DNA from: Bacillota bacterium
GTDB lineage: Bacteria > Bacillota > Sulfobacillia > Sulfobacillales > Sulfobacillaceae
Length of the DNA stretch: 33,295 nt
Direction of reading: 5' to 3'
Assembly (NCBI GenBank): GCA_021846365.1
Contig: JAJZXC010000006.1
Coordinates: 1-33,295, forward strand
Positions 1-9,965 of the stretch are shown in pieces; position 1 is the stretch's first letter; the number at the start of each line of letters is the position of its first letter. A model generated the notes under the pieces. The model ran no database searches. It was not told the DNA's origin and was given only the letters and a program-made list of their open reading frames with translations. A program made the translations under genes and the position numbers.

Positions 1-987
1 GAACATCAAGCTGAGATCAAAATCTGCCCCCGGGTCACACGACCAGAGCCCCGTTTTTATATGCATGCCTATCAGTTGCTTCCCGTGGACCGGATCCGCG
101 AATGGTTTCGCGATAAATGGCATCTCCCGCTAAGCCCGGGGCCAGTGATGCGCAGTCTGCGGGATGTCGCCAACCGCTTGGCACCAGTCATGGAACGCGT
201 GCACATCGCCGTGCAACAGAACCCTAATACGGTCTGTTGCGATGAAACGGGCATGCGGGTGATGGGAGGGCAGTGGTGGTTTCACGTTGCCGCCACTGCG
301 CGCTTAACTTGGTTGTTCGCCCATCAGCACCGGGGCCATGAGGCGATGGACGCCGCGGGGATTCTGCCCAATCGTCCCGAGCACAGCAACACCATGCACG
401 ACGGCCTAAATGCCTACAAGAAATATCCCGGCCAAGCCTCACTGTGCAACGCGCATCACGAGCGCGAACCAGAAGATGCTGTGCAACCCACGGACCAGCA
501 ATGGGCTCGGCAGTTGGGTGAATTGCTCTACGAAATGAACGACGCGGCCCATGCGGCCCATGCCGCCCGCGCCGCGGGCGCCTCGGAGGTTGCTCCGGAT
601 CTCCGAGCGGCCTTGCACGAACGGTATGACACCTTGATTGGTGAGGGATTGCAGCAAAATCCCGAGAAATTGCCCGCCTGAACCCGACGGCGGCCGGCCC
701 AAACCAAGACGCGGAACTTGGTAGAACGCCTTGACCGGGATCGAGACGCCACGCTGCAATTTCTCGACGATCTCACCGTCCCCTTCACCAATAATTTGGC
801 GGAACTCCCCTTGCGCATGTTGAAGGTTCGCCAGCACATCTCCGGGGCGTTTCGGAGTTCCCAAGGGACCGAGCGCTTCGCGACGATCCGAGGTTACCTC
901 CAAACGGCCCGGCAGCCGGGCCAATCCCTTTGGGAGGTGCTGCGCTCGGTAGTGCAAGGACAGCCGTGGGAGCCTGACTCTGGATAA
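1..987 (+). pseudogene. IS66-family transposase (TnpC-like), partial and interrupted
   Basis: This is a DDE transposase of the IS66 family. The frame is open from the left edge, so the 5' end lies outside the window. The start reads EHQAEIKICPR, normally followed by a zinc-finger segment, but here it jumps after about nine residues to the MHAYQLLPVDR segment, which suggests an internal deletion of roughly 15-25 codons. The catalytic landmarks DETGMRV, HDGLNAYKKY and LCNAHHERE are present. An in-frame TGA at 679-681 interrupts the gene. The same frame continues into the typical IS66 C-terminus (FLDDLTVPFTNNLAE, then SGAFRSSQG) and ends with TAA at 985-987. The protein is therefore dead unless the stop is read through. 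The two halves could also be read as separate ORFs at 61-681 and 718-987, but their shared frame and consecutive family motifs argue for one broken gene. Confidence 0.9.
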
Positions 988-1594
988 CCAACCGCCTGGT
1001 CCAGGTTCCCGCACTGTACTGCGTGGCGCGTATTTGGCGTTGTGGGGTAGATCCCATCGACCGGGATGGCCACGACCATCCCTACTCGGTGTTGCGCCAC
1101 TCAACGAAACTCTGCTCCAAGAGAGTCTCAGGCGACCTAACCGTTAATTGCTGCCATTGAGTTTGGGTGGTATACCTAAACAGTTACAATTCACATTACC
1201 GCGCAGAGGGGAAAGTGGGCTGCTCCCTCGCTGGAGCCGGCCAGCCATCCGGTTCGGCAATCGGCGTATTCAGCCAGTTTTCGCTCACCCGAAGGAGCCG
1301 GGGTCCCCGACTTATTCCCGCCACAACTCATGCCGCAGGTGGTCGAAGGCGGTGGCTTATCGCCTCAGCGACATCCGGTATAGAGGGCCGAAGCTCTGAG
1401 CGAGCACCTCAGCAGTGATGGGAACCGAAAGCCCCCCCTCGTGGGGGGGCGGCAGACCACCGCCAACGAATGCGGCACAAGGGCCACGGTGGTACACGTT
1501 GCCCCTTTTGCTGCCGGGAGTGCAGCGTTCCGCCATCCTGCCTGGTTTCCTCTTTTCGCGCTCAGCTTCCGCATCCCGGATTTCCCGCTCCTGG
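988..1594. other. Intergenic region without a convincing gene
   Basis: About 600 bases lie between the IS66 relic and the end of gltD. No open frame here has family motifs. It holds a weakly symmetrical element centred on GGTATACC (1161-1181) and, near its right side, the strong hairpin listed separately. Part of it is probably the right flank or end of the IS66 element, but I could not recognise terminal inverted repeats. Confidence 0.5.
1431..1450 (-). terminator. Perfect hairpin downstream of gltD, possible terminator
   Basis: Eight perfectly paired bases (GCCCCCCC / GGGGGGGC) flank a TCGT loop, about 145 bases beyond the gltD stop. On the minus strand it is followed by TTTC only, so a classic U-tract is missing. 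It may act as a weak intrinsic terminator or a 3'-end RNA stabiliser of the gltBD message. Confidence 0.45.
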
Positions 1595-3079
1595 CTACGG
1601 CAGTTCGGTTTCCCCCATCAGGTAGCGGTCGCACTCTCGGGCCGCCCCCCGACCTTCGTTGATCGCCCAGACCACCAAGCTTTGTCCTCGGCGCCCGTCG
1701 CCAGCAGCAAATACGCCCTCAACATTGGTCGCAAAGGAACCATACGCCGCCTTAATATTGGAGCGTTGGTCGCGCTCGACGGCCATCTGCTCGAGCAACT
1801 GGGCCTGCGGGCCCAGATATCCCATAGCCAATAAAACGAGTTGGGCGCTGATCTGCTTTTCGCTGCCGGGAACCTCAACCGGACGCATCCTTCCCTGGTC
1901 GTCCGTTTGCCAATTGAGATCGATGGTGTCCATGCCGACGACGTCGCCACGGGCATTCCCCAAGAACCGCTTGGCGGTAACCGCATACTGTCGCGGGTCG
2001 CCAGAATAGAGCACCTCGGCCTCTTCATGCCCGTAATCCAGCTTGTATACCCGGGGATACTCCGGCCATGGGTTGTTCGGCCCTCGCTCTATCGGGTTCC
2101 GCTCCAAAATTTCTAACTGCGTTATGCTGCGGCAACCCTGGCGAATCGCGGTGCCCACGCAGTCCGTCCCCGTATCGCCTCCCCCGATAACGACGACATC
2201 CTTGCCCTCGGCCGAGATCGCCGGCGTATGTCCGTCCAAAAGGCGTTTCGTGTTTTGCTTGAGAAAGTCCAGGGCGAAATGAATGCCCTGGAGGTTGCGC
2301 CCCGGGGTATCCAGATCACGCGGCCGAGTTGAGCCGAGGCACAATACCACCGCGTCGAAGATCTCCCTCAGCCGTTTTGCCGGGAAATCCAGGCCAACCT
2401 CGGTGCCGAGCACAAACTCAATACCCTCCGCGCGCATAATCTGAATGCGGCGGTCTACCACCGCCTTATCCAGTTTCATGTTGGGGATACCATAGATCAG
2501 CAGGCCTCCCGGCCGATCCTGACGTTCAAACACCGTCACCTGATGCCCCGCACTGTTGAGCTGGGCAGCAGCGGCCAGTCCCGACGGGCCCGCTCCGATC
2601 ACCGCCACCGTTTTGCCGGTGCGGATGCGCGGTGGTTTGGGAACCACCCAGCCTTCTTGGAATCCGCGGTCAATAATCGCGCGCTCTATCTGTTTGATGG
2701 TGACCGGGGTTGCATGCAATCCAACCGTGCACGAGCCTTCACAGGGAGCCGGACAGACCCGGGAGGTAAATTCCGGGAAATTGGTCGTATGCAGCAGCCG
2801 GTCGAGGGCGTCGCGCCAGGCATCGCGATAGACCAGGTCATTCCACTCGGGAATCAGGTTGTGGGTCGGACAGCCCGATGTCATCCCGTTCAACATCGCG
2901 CCGCTGTGACAATATGGCACTCCGCAGTCCATACACCGCCCCGCCTGCTCCTCAAGTGCCTCCGGCGTCATCGTGCTTAATGGCTCGACGAACTCGTTGA
3001 AATCATCGATGCGTTCACCTGGTGACCGATCAAGCGCGGTTCGGCGGGGATATTCGATAAATCCGGTGACCTTGCCCAT
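1595..3079 (-). CDS. gltD: Glutamate synthase (NADPH) small subunit
   Basis: Encodes the 494-aa beta subunit of glutamate synthase, which passes electrons from NADPH through FAD and iron-sulfur clusters to the large subunit for conversion of glutamine and 2-oxoglutarate to two glutamates. An N-terminal cysteine-rich domain contains CMDCGVPYC, then CPTHN and CPAPCEGSC, which bind the 4Fe-4S clusters. The FAD-binding glycine motif VIGAGPSGLAAAAQ and the NADPH-binding motif VIGGGDTGTDCVG follow. A C-terminal GVFAAGDGRRGQSLV segment closes the FAD site. Length is normal for the family. The ATG at 3079 has the ribosome binding site GAGAGGAGG. The gene lies 38 bases behind gltB and is surely co-transcribed with it. 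A second, shorter GltD-like protein is encoded at 27254-28540. Confidence 0.97.
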   Translation of the reverse strand: MGKVTGFIEYPRRTALDRSPGERIDDFNEFVEPLSTMTPEALEEQAGRCMDCGVPYCHSGAMLNGMTSGCPTHNLIPEWNDLVYRDAWRDALDRLLHTTNFPEFTSRVCPAPCEGSCTVGLHATPVTIKQIERAIIDRGFQEGWVVPKPPRIRTGKTVAVIGAGPSGLAAAAQLNSAGHQVTVFERQDRPGGLLIYGIPNMKLDKAVVDRRIQIMRAEGIEFVLGTEVGLDFPAKRLREIFDAVVLCLGSTRPRDLDTPGRNLQGIHFALDFLKQNTKRLLDGHTPAISAEGKDVVVIGGGDTGTDCVGTAIRQGCRSITQLEILERNPIERGPNNPWPEYPRVYKLDYGHEEAEVLYSGDPRQYAVTAKRFLGNARGDVVGMDTIDLNWQTDDQGRMRPVEVPGSEKQISAQLVLLAMGYLGPQAQLLEQMAVERDQRSNIKAAYGSFATNVEGVFAAGDGRRGQSLVVWAINEGRGAARECDRYLMGETELP

Positions 3080-3117
3080 GCGACGCCTCCTCTCAGTTTA
3101 GTGTGGGCTACCGCCGT

Positions 3118-6100
3118 TCAGTTTCCGCTGACGCGGGCCAAGTCTTGCCGGTTTTCCTCAAACGCCTGCATTCTGGCGTCGTCGGCGGTCAGCCCGGCCG
3201 CAGTGGCCCGTTGCATCGCGGCGCGCACCCGCTCATAGTCCTGGGGGATGATGCGGACCATCTGCGCCAAAAAGTCGCTCCAACGGTCCAGCACGGTGCG
3301 TCCCCAAACACTCCCCGTGTAAGCGACGTGCTGGCGAATCATGGCATAGACTTGGGCAATCTCGTCGGGGTCGGTAAGTGGCCCCACGTTCGCGGTCTGG
3401 CGATTGCATCGTTGCAGAAAGGTGCCGTCCATGTTCAACACGTAGGCGATGCCTCCTGACATTCCCGCCGCAAAGTTACGGCCCGTCTTGCCCAAGACAA
3501 CCACCTGCCCGCCGGTCATATACTCCAGTCCATGATCGCCCACTCCTTCGACGACGGCATTGACGCCGCTGTTGCGCACGCAAAACCGCTCACCGGCCAT
3601 ACCGCGAATATACACGGTTCCCGCCGTCGCCCCGTAAAGCGCCACATTGCCCACAATGATGTTTTCTTCGGCGGCGAAGGTGGCCTCGGCCTCGGGATGA
3701 ACAATCAGTTTGCCGCCCGAGAGCCCCTTGCCCAAATAATCATTGGCATCCCCTTCCAGCCAAAGCGTCATCCCGCGAGGAACAAACGCACCAAAACTCT
3801 GTCCCGCGGACCCTTTGAAGCGGAGTTGAATCGTGTCCTCGGGCAGCCCCTCACGCCCGTAACGCCGACTGATTACACTGCCTAACAAGGTCCCCACGGC
3901 CCGATCGGTGTTGTGGACGGCAAAGGCCGCGTTGACCGGGTGGCGATCGGTCAGGGCCGGCTCGGCTACCGCCAGCAGTTCCTGGGCGGTCAGCGATTCG
4001 TCGAGGCGATGATCCTGGCGGTCGGCGGATTCGGGTTCGCTGACCTCGGGTCGGTATAAGATCGGCGACAGGTCGACGTGTTTGGCTTTCCAGTGCCCGT
4101 CCAAGCGGTTTGCTTGCAGGCGGTCGGAACGTCCAACCATTTCGTCGATGGTGCGAAAGCCCAGCTTCGCCATGTATTCGCGCAATTCTCGGGCCACCAG
4201 GGTCATGAAATTCACCACATGCTGCGGGTCGCCGATGAAATCCTGGCGCAAGGCGGGGTCTTGGGTGGCGATGCCGGTCGGACACGTGTTCAAATGACAC
4301 ACCCGCATCATGACACAGCCCAAGCTCACCAAGGGACCGGTAGCGAACCCGAATTCATCGGCCCCTAGCAGGGCGGCGACTGCGACGTCGCGCCCGCTCA
4401 ACAACTTGCCGTCGGTTTCTACTCGAATTCGGTCCCGCAGTTGGTTCAAGACCAGGGTTTGATGCGTTTCGGCCAATCCCAGCTCCCACGGCAACCCGGC
4501 GTGCTGAATGCTCGTCTCCGGCGATGCGCCGGTTCCGCCGTCGTATCCCGAAATCAATACCACGTCGGCCTTGCCCTTGGCTACGCCGGCGGCAATGGTG
4601 CCCACGCCCACCTCGGAGGTTAATTTGACCGTTATGCGCGCCATCGGGTTGGCGTTTTTCAGGTCATAGATTAGTTGGGCCAGGTCTTCGATGGAATAAA
4701 TATCGTGGTGGGGAGGCGGTGAGATTAGTCCCACCCCTGGCGTCGAGTGACGAACCTCGGCAATCCAGGGATACACCTTCTTACCCGGCAACTGGCCCCC
4801 CTCGCCGGGTTTCGCTCCCTGCGCAATCTTAATCTGAATTTCGTCGGCGTTCACCAGGTAGTGGCTGGTGACGCCAAAACGACCAGACGCCACCTGCTTG
4901 ATGGCACTGCGGCGGGAGTCACCGTTTTCATCGGGCGTAAAGCGGTCAGGATGCTCGCCGCCTTCGCCCGTATTGCTTTTCCCACCCAGGCGGTTCATCG
5001 CAATGGCTAGCGCTTCGTGGGTCTCTTTACTGATGGAACCGTAGGACATGGCGCCGGTCTTAAAGCGTTTAACAATAGACTCGACCGGCTCGACTTCCTG
5101 CAAGGACAGTGGCTGGTCGGCCCATTTAAAGCTCAACAAGCTGCGCAAGTGGTAGTGCTTGGACGCTTCGGCGGAAATTTTGGCGGTAAACTCCTTATAG
5201 ATCGCGTAATCATCGCGGCGGCACGCCTGTTGCAGGAGGTATACGGTCTCGGCGGTGTAGATGTGGTCTTCGCCGCGATCTCGCCAAGCGATGTGGCCGC
5301 CCGAGGGCAGCGTCAGCGTGGACGCGTTGCGCTGCGGATACGCGCGGCGATGGCGCAGGCGGACTTCTTGCGCAATCTCGGCCAAGCCAATGCCTTCGAT
5401 ACGTGACGGCGTGCGGGCAAAGTAGCGGTCGACCACCTCGCGTGACAGACCGATGGCCTCAAAGATCTGCGCCCCGTGATAGCTTTGAATGGTGGAAATG
5501 CCCATCTTGGATAGCACCTTGACCACCCCTTTGGTGGCCGCCTTTACGTAATTGCGGGCCGCCGCTTTGGCTTGCACCCCTGTCCACCGCCCTTGGCGAA
5601 CCATGGCGTCAACCGATTCCAGGGCGAGATAGGGGTTGATGGCACTTGCGCCGTACCCGATCAAGAGGGCGAAGTGATGAACTTCCCGCGGTTCCCCGGA
5701 CTCAATCACAATGGCGGCCTTGGTCCGCGTGCCCTGGCGAATCAGGTGGTGATGCAGGGCGGAGACCGCCAGCAGCGCCGGCAACGGCGCATGCTGCCGG
5801 CTGTGGCCGCGATCGGACAAGACCAAAATATTGACGCCGCGCAAAATCGCCTCATCGGCCCGTCGCAAGAGGCGATCGAGGCTTTTCTCCATCCCCTCGC
5901 CGCCCTGTTCAACCGAGTACAATATCGGCAGCGTGCGGGCCTGAAAGCCCTCCGCTTGCACGTGGACCAGCTTGTAGAATTCGGCGTTGGTGAGAATCGG
6001 CGTGTCGAGCTCGATTTGCCGGCAGGCCTTCGGTCCGGGGTGCAGCAGGTTGTCCTCGGATCCCAACGAGGTACCCAGCCCCATCACGATCTCTTCGCGA

Positions 6101-7704
6101 ATCGCATCAATGGGCGGGTTGGTCACCTGCGCAAACAATTGCTTGAAATAACGGTACAAAAGCTGGGAACGTTCCGACAAGACCGCCAGCGGGGCGTCAA
6201 CACCCATGGCCCCCGTGCGTTCAACCCCTTGCACGGCCATCGGCTGGATGACTTTGTCGAGTTCCTCATACGTGTAGCCAAACTCGATTTGACGGCGAAG
6301 CAGGGTGTCATGGTCCGGCCCGGGGACATAAGGCGGCTCAGGCAGCGAGTCGAGGTGAACCAGGTTGTCCTGCAACCACTCACCATACGGGTGCTCGTCA
6401 GCGTAGCGGCGCTTGATCTCCTCGTCATCGACCATGCGTCGTTCTTCCAGGTCGACCAAGAGAATCCGCCCCGGGCGCAATCGCTCCTTAACCACCACAT
6501 CCTCGGCAGGGATGTCAAGGACGCCCGCTTCTGACGCCAAAACCAATAGATCATCTTTGGTCACATAGTAGCGGGCCGGGCGCAGCCCATTGCGGTCCAA
6601 CACCGCGGCGATCTGTTTGCCATCGGTCATCACCATCGCCGCCGGACCATCCCACGGCTCCATCAGGCAACTGTGATATTGATAAAAGGCGCGCTTTTTC
6701 GCGTCCATCGACTCATGGTTGGCCCACGGTTCCGGAATCATCATCATGGCGGCGTGGGCAAGCGGCCGTCCGGCCATCACCAAGAATTCCAATGTGTTGT
6801 CGAAGATGGCGGTGTCGCTGCCGTTTTCGTCCACCACCGGCACGACCTTGGCCAAGTCGTTCCCCAAGGCTTCCGACTGCAGCAATGGTTCCCGGGCCAT
6901 CATCCAATTCACGTTGCCGCGCAGCGTATTGATTTCCCCGTTATGGATGACAAAGCGATACGGATGCGCTCTCTCCCAACTGGGAAAGGTATTGGTACTG
7001 AATCGGGCATGCACCAAGGCGAACGCGGTGACGAAGGCGGAGTCCGCCAAGTCGGGATAATATGCCCGAAGCTGCATCGAGGTGAACATGCCCTTGTACA
7101 CCACCGTGCGACTGGATAGACTGGCACAGTAGAAGACGACGCCTGCCGCCGCCTCCGGGCGCAGCAACCGCTCGGCTTGGCGGCGGATGACATAGAGCTT
7201 TCGTTCAAAGCCGTCTCCCGATGCCACTCCATCTCCCCGGCCAATAAAAATCTGACGCACCACTGGCTCCGAGGACTTGGCCGCGCTGCCTAAGGTCGTG
7301 TTGTCGGTGGGCACGTCGCGCCATCCTAACACCGACTGGCCCTCTTCTCCCACGATCACTTCAATACGCTGCTCAATAGCTCCACGCTCGACGGGATCAG
7401 TTGGCAAAAACAGCATGCCCACCCCATAATCCCCCGCCGCCGGAAGTACCATTGCCTGCCGCAGAGCCTCGCGCTCAAAAAACGGATGGGGAATCTGAGT
7501 CAAAATTCCCGCTCCGTCCCCATTGTTGGGTTCGCTTCCCTGGGCACCGCGATGGTCAAGATTTTCCAACACGCTTAGGGCCTGTTGCACAATGGTATGC
7601 GATTGCTGCGCGCGAATATTGGCGACTAGGCCGATACCACACGCGTCGTGTTCAAATTTTGGATCGTAAAGTCCCTGTCGGGGAGGAAGTCCCTGCAAAC
7701 CCAT
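3118..7704 (-). CDS. gltB: Glutamate synthase large subunit
   Basis: Encodes the alpha subunit of glutamate synthase (1528 aa from the chosen start). An N-terminal class II glutamine amidotransferase domain starts at the nucleophile Cys22 (DACGIGLVA), exposed after removal of a short propeptide. A central domain follows, then the FMN-binding synthase domain with [14 protein letters not shown], a 3Fe-4S cysteine cluster ([10 protein letters not shown]) and the C-terminal glycine-rich beta-helix domain ([34 protein letters not shown]). ATG 7704 is chosen because it gives the usual short propeptide and follows AAAAGGG. An upstream in-frame ATG at 7785 would add 27 residues but lacks a good ribosome binding site. 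Transcription probably starts from the promoter at 7955-7983. Confidence 0.97.
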   Translation of the reverse strand: MGLQGLPPRQGLYDPKFEHDACGIGLVANIRAQQSHTIVQQALSVLENLDHRGAQGSEPNNGDGAGILTQIPHPFFEREALRQAMVLPAAGDYGVGMLFLPTDPVERGAIEQRIEVIVGEEGQSVLGWRDVPTDNTTLGSAAKSSEPVVRQIFIGRGDGVASGDGFERKLYVIRRQAERLLRPEAAAGVVFYCASLSSRTVVYKGMFTSMQLRAYYPDLADSAFVTAFALVHARFSTNTFPSWERAHPYRFVIHNGEINTLRGNVNWMMAREPLLQSEALGNDLAKVVPVVDENGSDTAIFDNTLEFLVMAGRPLAHAAMMMIPEPWANHESMDAKKRAFYQYHSCLMEPWDGPAAMVMTDGKQIAAVLDRNGLRPARYYVTKDDLLVLASEAGVLDIPAEDVVVKERLRPGRILLVDLEERRMVDDEEIKRRYADEHPYGEWLQDNLVHLDSLPEPPYVPGPDHDTLLRRQIEFGYTYEELDKVIQPMAVQGVERTGAMGVDAPLAVLSERSQLLYRYFKQLFAQVTNPPIDAIREEIVMGLGTSLGSEDNLLHPGPKACRQIELDTPILTNAEFYKLVHVQAEGFQARTLPILYSVEQGGEGMEKSLDRLLRRADEAILRGVNILVLSDRGHSRQHAPLPALLAVSALHHHLIRQGTRTKAAIVIESGEPREVHHFALLIGYGASAINPYLALESVDAMVRQGRWTGVQAKAAARNYVKAATKGVVKVLSKMGISTIQSYHGAQIFEAIGLSREVVDRYFARTPSRIEGIGLAEIAQEVRLRHRRAYPQRNASTLTLPSGGHIAWRDRGEDHIYTAETVYLLQQACRRDDYAIYKEFTAKISAEASKHYHLRSLLSFKWADQPLSLQEVEPVESIVKRFKTGAMSYGSISKETHEALAIAMNRLGGKSNTGEGGEHPDRFTPDENGDSRRSAIKQVASGRFGVTSHYLVNADEIQIKIAQGAKPGEGGQLPGKKVYPWIAEVRHSTPGVGLISPPPHHDIYSIEDLAQLIYDLKNANPMARITVKLTSEVGVGTIAAGVAKGKADVVLISGYDGGTGASPETSIQHAGLPWELGLAETHQTLVLNQLRDRIRVETDGKLLSGRDVAVAALLGADEFGFATGPLVSLGCVMMRVCHLNTCPTGIATQDPALRQDFIGDPQHVVNFMTLVARELREYMAKLGFRTIDEMVGRSDRLQANRLDGHWKAKHVDLSPILYRPEVSEPESADRQDHRLDESLTAQELLAVAEPALTDRHPVNAAFAVHNTDRAVGTLLGSVISRRYGREGLPEDTIQLRFKGSAGQSFGAFVPRGMTLWLEGDANDYLGKGLSGGKLIVHPEAEATFAAEENIIVGNVALYGATAGTVYIRGMAGERFCVRNSGVNAVVEGVGDHGLEYMTGGQVVVLGKTGRNFAAGMSGGIAYVLNMDGTFLQRCNRQTANVGPLTDPDEIAQVYAMIRQHVAYTGSVWGRTVLDRWSDFLAQMVRIIPQDYERVRAAMQRATAAGLTADDARMQAFEENRQDLARVSGN

Positions 7705-7954
7705 GCCCTTTTCGCCAACCTTTCCGGTACCATTTTCAGGCGCTCGGGGGAACCCGTCTCGGCCGTTTGCATCCCCGGTCACCATACCGCCAAAAACCCT
7801 TTAGCCCGAATTGTAACCCGTGAACCCCAATCGCACTTGGCTCGCCCCTTCCCAGTGCCTTGGGGCAAATATCAAAGCTGCCTGGCTTCAAGCTTCGCCC
7901 GGGTATCAGGCTCGATGGAGTGGAGAACGAAGCGAAGGACCGTATTCTCCATTG

Positions 7955-7983
7955 ATTATGCCAGAAAATCGCTCGCGTGCCAA
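7955..7983 (-). promoter_or_regulatory. Sigma-A-type promoter for gltBD
   Basis: Read on the minus strand, TTGGCA (7978-7983) and CATAAT (7955-7960) are separated by exactly 17 bases. Each differs from consensus at one position. The predicted start near 7948 leaves a leader of about 240 nt before gltB. The leader begins with a possible hairpin whose arms are GGAGAA (7922-7927) and TTCTCC (7945-7950). Confidence 0.7.
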
Positions 7984-7990
7984 TACATTG

Positions 7991-8155
7991 CGCATAATTA
8001 TTCAACGCCTGAATCGGTTGCCACCCGCTCCGGTGGTCTAGACGACCGGTACTCTGCGGCACAAAACTCGAATCCTGTCTGCCAGTCCCTTAAGCTGAAT
8101 AATCCGCCCGCCGCATTTCCCAAGATTCAGCGACTATGCCTCAAACTGAATAATC
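7991..8155. repeat. Repeated GAATAAT motif upstream of the gltB promoter
   Basis: AAGCTGAATAATC (8092-8104) and AAACTGAATAATC (8143-8155) are direct repeats 51 bases apart, close to five helical turns. A related GTTGAATAATTAT occurs on the minus strand at about 7994-8006, just upstream of the promoter's -35 box. They could be sites for a nitrogen or glutamate regulator of the GltC type; this is inference from position and spacing only. The rest of the 7786-8578 interval shows no gene. Confidence 0.35.
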
Positions 8156-8301
8156 ATCCATTCTATGCCATAAGACTCATGTGGTCAGACAGCTTGAGGC
8201 TGATGTCTCCATTTCGCTGGCGGCTTATTTGTCCGTCGCGGACCGATCCCCGCATCATCAGGGTTTGCCCAGCGACCTTCTTCGTACTACGCGACTCGGG
8301 C

Positions 8302-8307
8302 TATAAT
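8302..8307 (+). promoter_or_regulatory. Possible -10 element upstream of lipL
   Basis: A perfect TATAAT lies about 270 bases before lipL on the coding strand. No good -35 hexamer is seen at the expected distance (TCTTCG at 17 bases), so the assignment is weak. Confidence 0.3.
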
Positions 8308-8578
8308 AGACGCGTGTGCGAAGACCGTGATCGTCCACCCGAGCCCGAAGGTCGCCTCCCCTCCGCCATGAGATGATGGAATCAATGCGCCGCCCACGGC
8401 TGGCCATGCCTCGGTGGCGTCTGTGTCGGCTGCATGCGTGATATGGGTGGCGGCGGCCCCGCCTCTCGGCGAGGAGAAATCCAATTTGAAAGGAGCGAAA
8501 TCCTGGTGGACACTCGACTAACAACCGGGCCCCTCTCGGTCTGGGCGCTGGGGTCAAGTCGGTTGAACCAGGACTCCA

Positions 8579-9400
8579 ATGCATACAACCTATCGCCTGG
8601 TCGACGTGCGGCCGACGGACCCGGCCGATCTTCGACGTCTGTCTCCCGTGGTTGAAGAGGCTGTTGCCCAAACGGTCGTGCGCAGCGGGATTCCCGCCTT
8701 GGTCGTGCGCCGTCAGGACCCCTATATGCTGCTCGGCCCCCAGGACCGCCGTCTGCCTATGCTAGCTCAAGCGATCGGGTGGCTGGCCGATCAGGGGCTG
8801 CCCGTATTTTTTCGGGTGGGCGGTGGTTCAGCGGTGTTGCTCGACGAGGGATGCCTCAGCTTCGCCGTAATCCGTCCCTGCCGGGACTTGACCCAGTGGC
8901 GGCAAAATTTTCACGACCTGACCGCCGGTGTACTCCGGGGGCTCAGCGCACTGGGGGTCGCCGCCCACTTTGGTCAGGCCGACGGCGCCTACTGCCCCGG
9001 TCCCTTCGACCTGGTAACCGACGCCGGCAGAAAGATCGCCGGGGTGGCCCAGGCCATCCGGGGTGGATTTGCCATGGTCGGCGGCATGCTCTTGGTGCAT
9101 CAGGATGCGGAGCATGCGACAGGCTTGGTACAAGATTTCTATCGCCGGGCGGGTCGCCAAGTTGCCTACCGGGCGGACGCGGTGGCCCGCCTCGACGCAA
9201 TCGTGCCGGTGGACATCGACCGCGTGCAAGACGCCATCATTACCGGCTTCGGCCAAATCTCCCGGCTGCAGGCGAGCACCGTTACTCCGACAGAGCAGAC
9301 GCTGGCCCGTGACCTCTACACCCTGCGAGCGGCGGTCCGGGCCCTTTCGGCCGGATCGCCGCCCCCACGCGGCGTTGTCCATCCCTCGAGTTTTAGCTGA
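8579..9400 (+). CDS. lipL: Octanoyl-[GcvH]:protein N-octanoyltransferase (LipL type)
   Basis: A 273-aa member of the biotin/lipoate ligase (BPL_LplA_LipB) superfamily. It resembles Bacillus LipL, which moves octanoyl groups from GcvH to the E2 subunits of 2-oxoacid dehydrogenases in the cytoplasm. Visible features are LGPQDRRLP (52-60), the substrate-loop motif RVGGGSAVLLDEG (79-91), the candidate nucleophile Cys139 in DGAYCPGPFDL, and Lys152 in GRKIAGVAQ. The CPG-x-D-L arrangement favours LipL over the lipoate ligase LplA. Length is close to the 281 residues of Bacillus LipL. The ATG is preceded by AGGAC, a modest ribosome binding site. The gene stands alone on the plus strand and its end overlaps the end of the convergent zinc-ribbon gene by 8 bases. 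LipM is the main alternative. Confidence 0.85.
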   Translation: MHTTYRLVDVRPTDPADLRRLSPVVEEAVAQTVVRSGIPALVVRRQDPYMLLGPQDRRLPMLAQAIGWLADQGLPVFFRVGGGSAVLLDEGCLSFAVIRPCRDLTQWRQNFHDLTAGVLRGLSALGVAAHFGQADGAYCPGPFDLVTDAGRKIAGVAQAIRGGFAMVGGMLLVHQDAEHATGLVQDFYRRAGRQVAYRADAVARLDAIVPVDIDRVQDAIITGFGQISRLQASTVTPTEQTLARDLYTLRAAVRALSAGSPPPRGVVHPSSFS

Positions 9401-9743
9401 TGTGCCCTATGCTCGACTGTCGGCGTCTGGCCTTCAGCCGCAGATGCAATTCACCGCGGCGCGCGTTGGTAAGATAGCGCACGTTGGGGGGATATAGTTT
9501 CACCAAAACCATTTGCGGAATCATGACTTCAAGGTGGCCGCACAACGTACATTGTTTGCCATCCGCGACCGTCACCAACAACCGGCTGCCTTCCAGCGTA
9601 ATCGGGCCCGCGTTTACCACGTCCAACGAACCACAGGTTGGACATCGCTCCTCCTTCAATTGGTAGCCCTCCCCATAGTATGCTGCTTCCACTTCTATAG
9701 TTCTCAATTCGCCTTCAGGTGCGTGATCCCTTCGTCTGTTCAC
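9393..9743 (-). CDS. Small zinc-ribbon protein of unknown function
   Basis: I do not recognise a named family. The product of up to 116 aa carries two CxxC knuckles, CPTCGS and CTLCGH, about 30 residues apart, which should form a single zinc ribbon. The C-terminus is basic (TNARRGELHLRLKARRR). Codon use at third positions looks like its neighbours, supporting a real gene. The start is uncertain: GTG 9743 lies inside the row of DnaA-box-like sites and has no clear ribosome binding site, so an internal TTG (9707) or GTG (9692) is possible. It overlaps the convergent lipL end by 8 bases. A nucleic-acid-binding or regulatory role is conceivable but unproven. Confidence 0.7.
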   Translation of the reverse strand: MNRRRDHAPEGELRTIEVEAAYYGEGYQLKEERCPTCGSLDVVNAGPITLEGSRLLVTVADGKQCTLCGHLEVMIPQMVLVKLYPPNVRYLTNARRGELHLRLKARRRQSSIGHIS

Positions 9744-9799
9744 ATCTCATCCACAGTTTTTTCACAACGTTATCCCCAACATATACACATATTTCGACA
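9736..9799 (+). promoter_or_regulatory. Row of six DnaA-box-like 9-mers
   Basis: Six 9-mers in one orientation resemble the DnaA box TTWTNCACA. They start at 9736 (CTGTTCACA), 9747 (TCATCCACA), 9758 (TTTTTCACA, full match), 9770 (TTATCCCCA), 9781 (ATATACACA) and 9791 (ATTTCGACA). The spacings are 11, 11, 12, 11 and 10 bases, about one helical turn each. Three of the others match at 8 of 9 positions and two at 7. The array covers the 5' end and upstream region of the zinc-ribbon gene. No dnaA, dnaN or rpmH gene is nearby, so a regulatory or DnaA-titration site is more likely than the origin. Confidence 0.5.
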
Positions 9800-9965
9800 C
9801 CGCGAGTGAACACTGTGCCGATTCGCGCTAGTCTCATAGTTGCCAGGAGCGCGCCGATCCAGAGAGCTGGTAAAACTCGGAACTCGGTCTGGCAAGGATC
9901 GTAACATGCGGGGTTCAGGGCCCTTGATTTCTCCTTGCGGACTTAGGCACCCATTCTCGCCGGAA

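Noticed and set aside
3118-7704. Long plus-strand open frames opposite gltB, up to 320 codons
   Set aside because: They are antisense shadows of a GC-rich gene, without family motifs or ribosome binding sites.
8060-8095. tRNA-like 3' end (CTCGAATCC followed by TGTCTGCCA)
   Set aside because: The T-arm pairs at only three of five positions and no matching acceptor or anticodon arm is found upstream, so it is not a functional tRNA.
9560-9645. ATG preceded by a perfect AAGGAGGAG on the minus strand, near 9645
   Set aside because: It is out of frame with the zinc-ribbon gene; the AAGGAGGAG codes for Lys-Glu-Glu just before the first cysteine and the alternative frame is short and featureless.
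9736-9965. Chromosomal origin of replication
   Set aside because: DnaA-like boxes are present but dnaA, dnaN, rpmH or gidA neighbours and a clear AT-rich unwinding region are missing; gene orientation does not diverge from this point.
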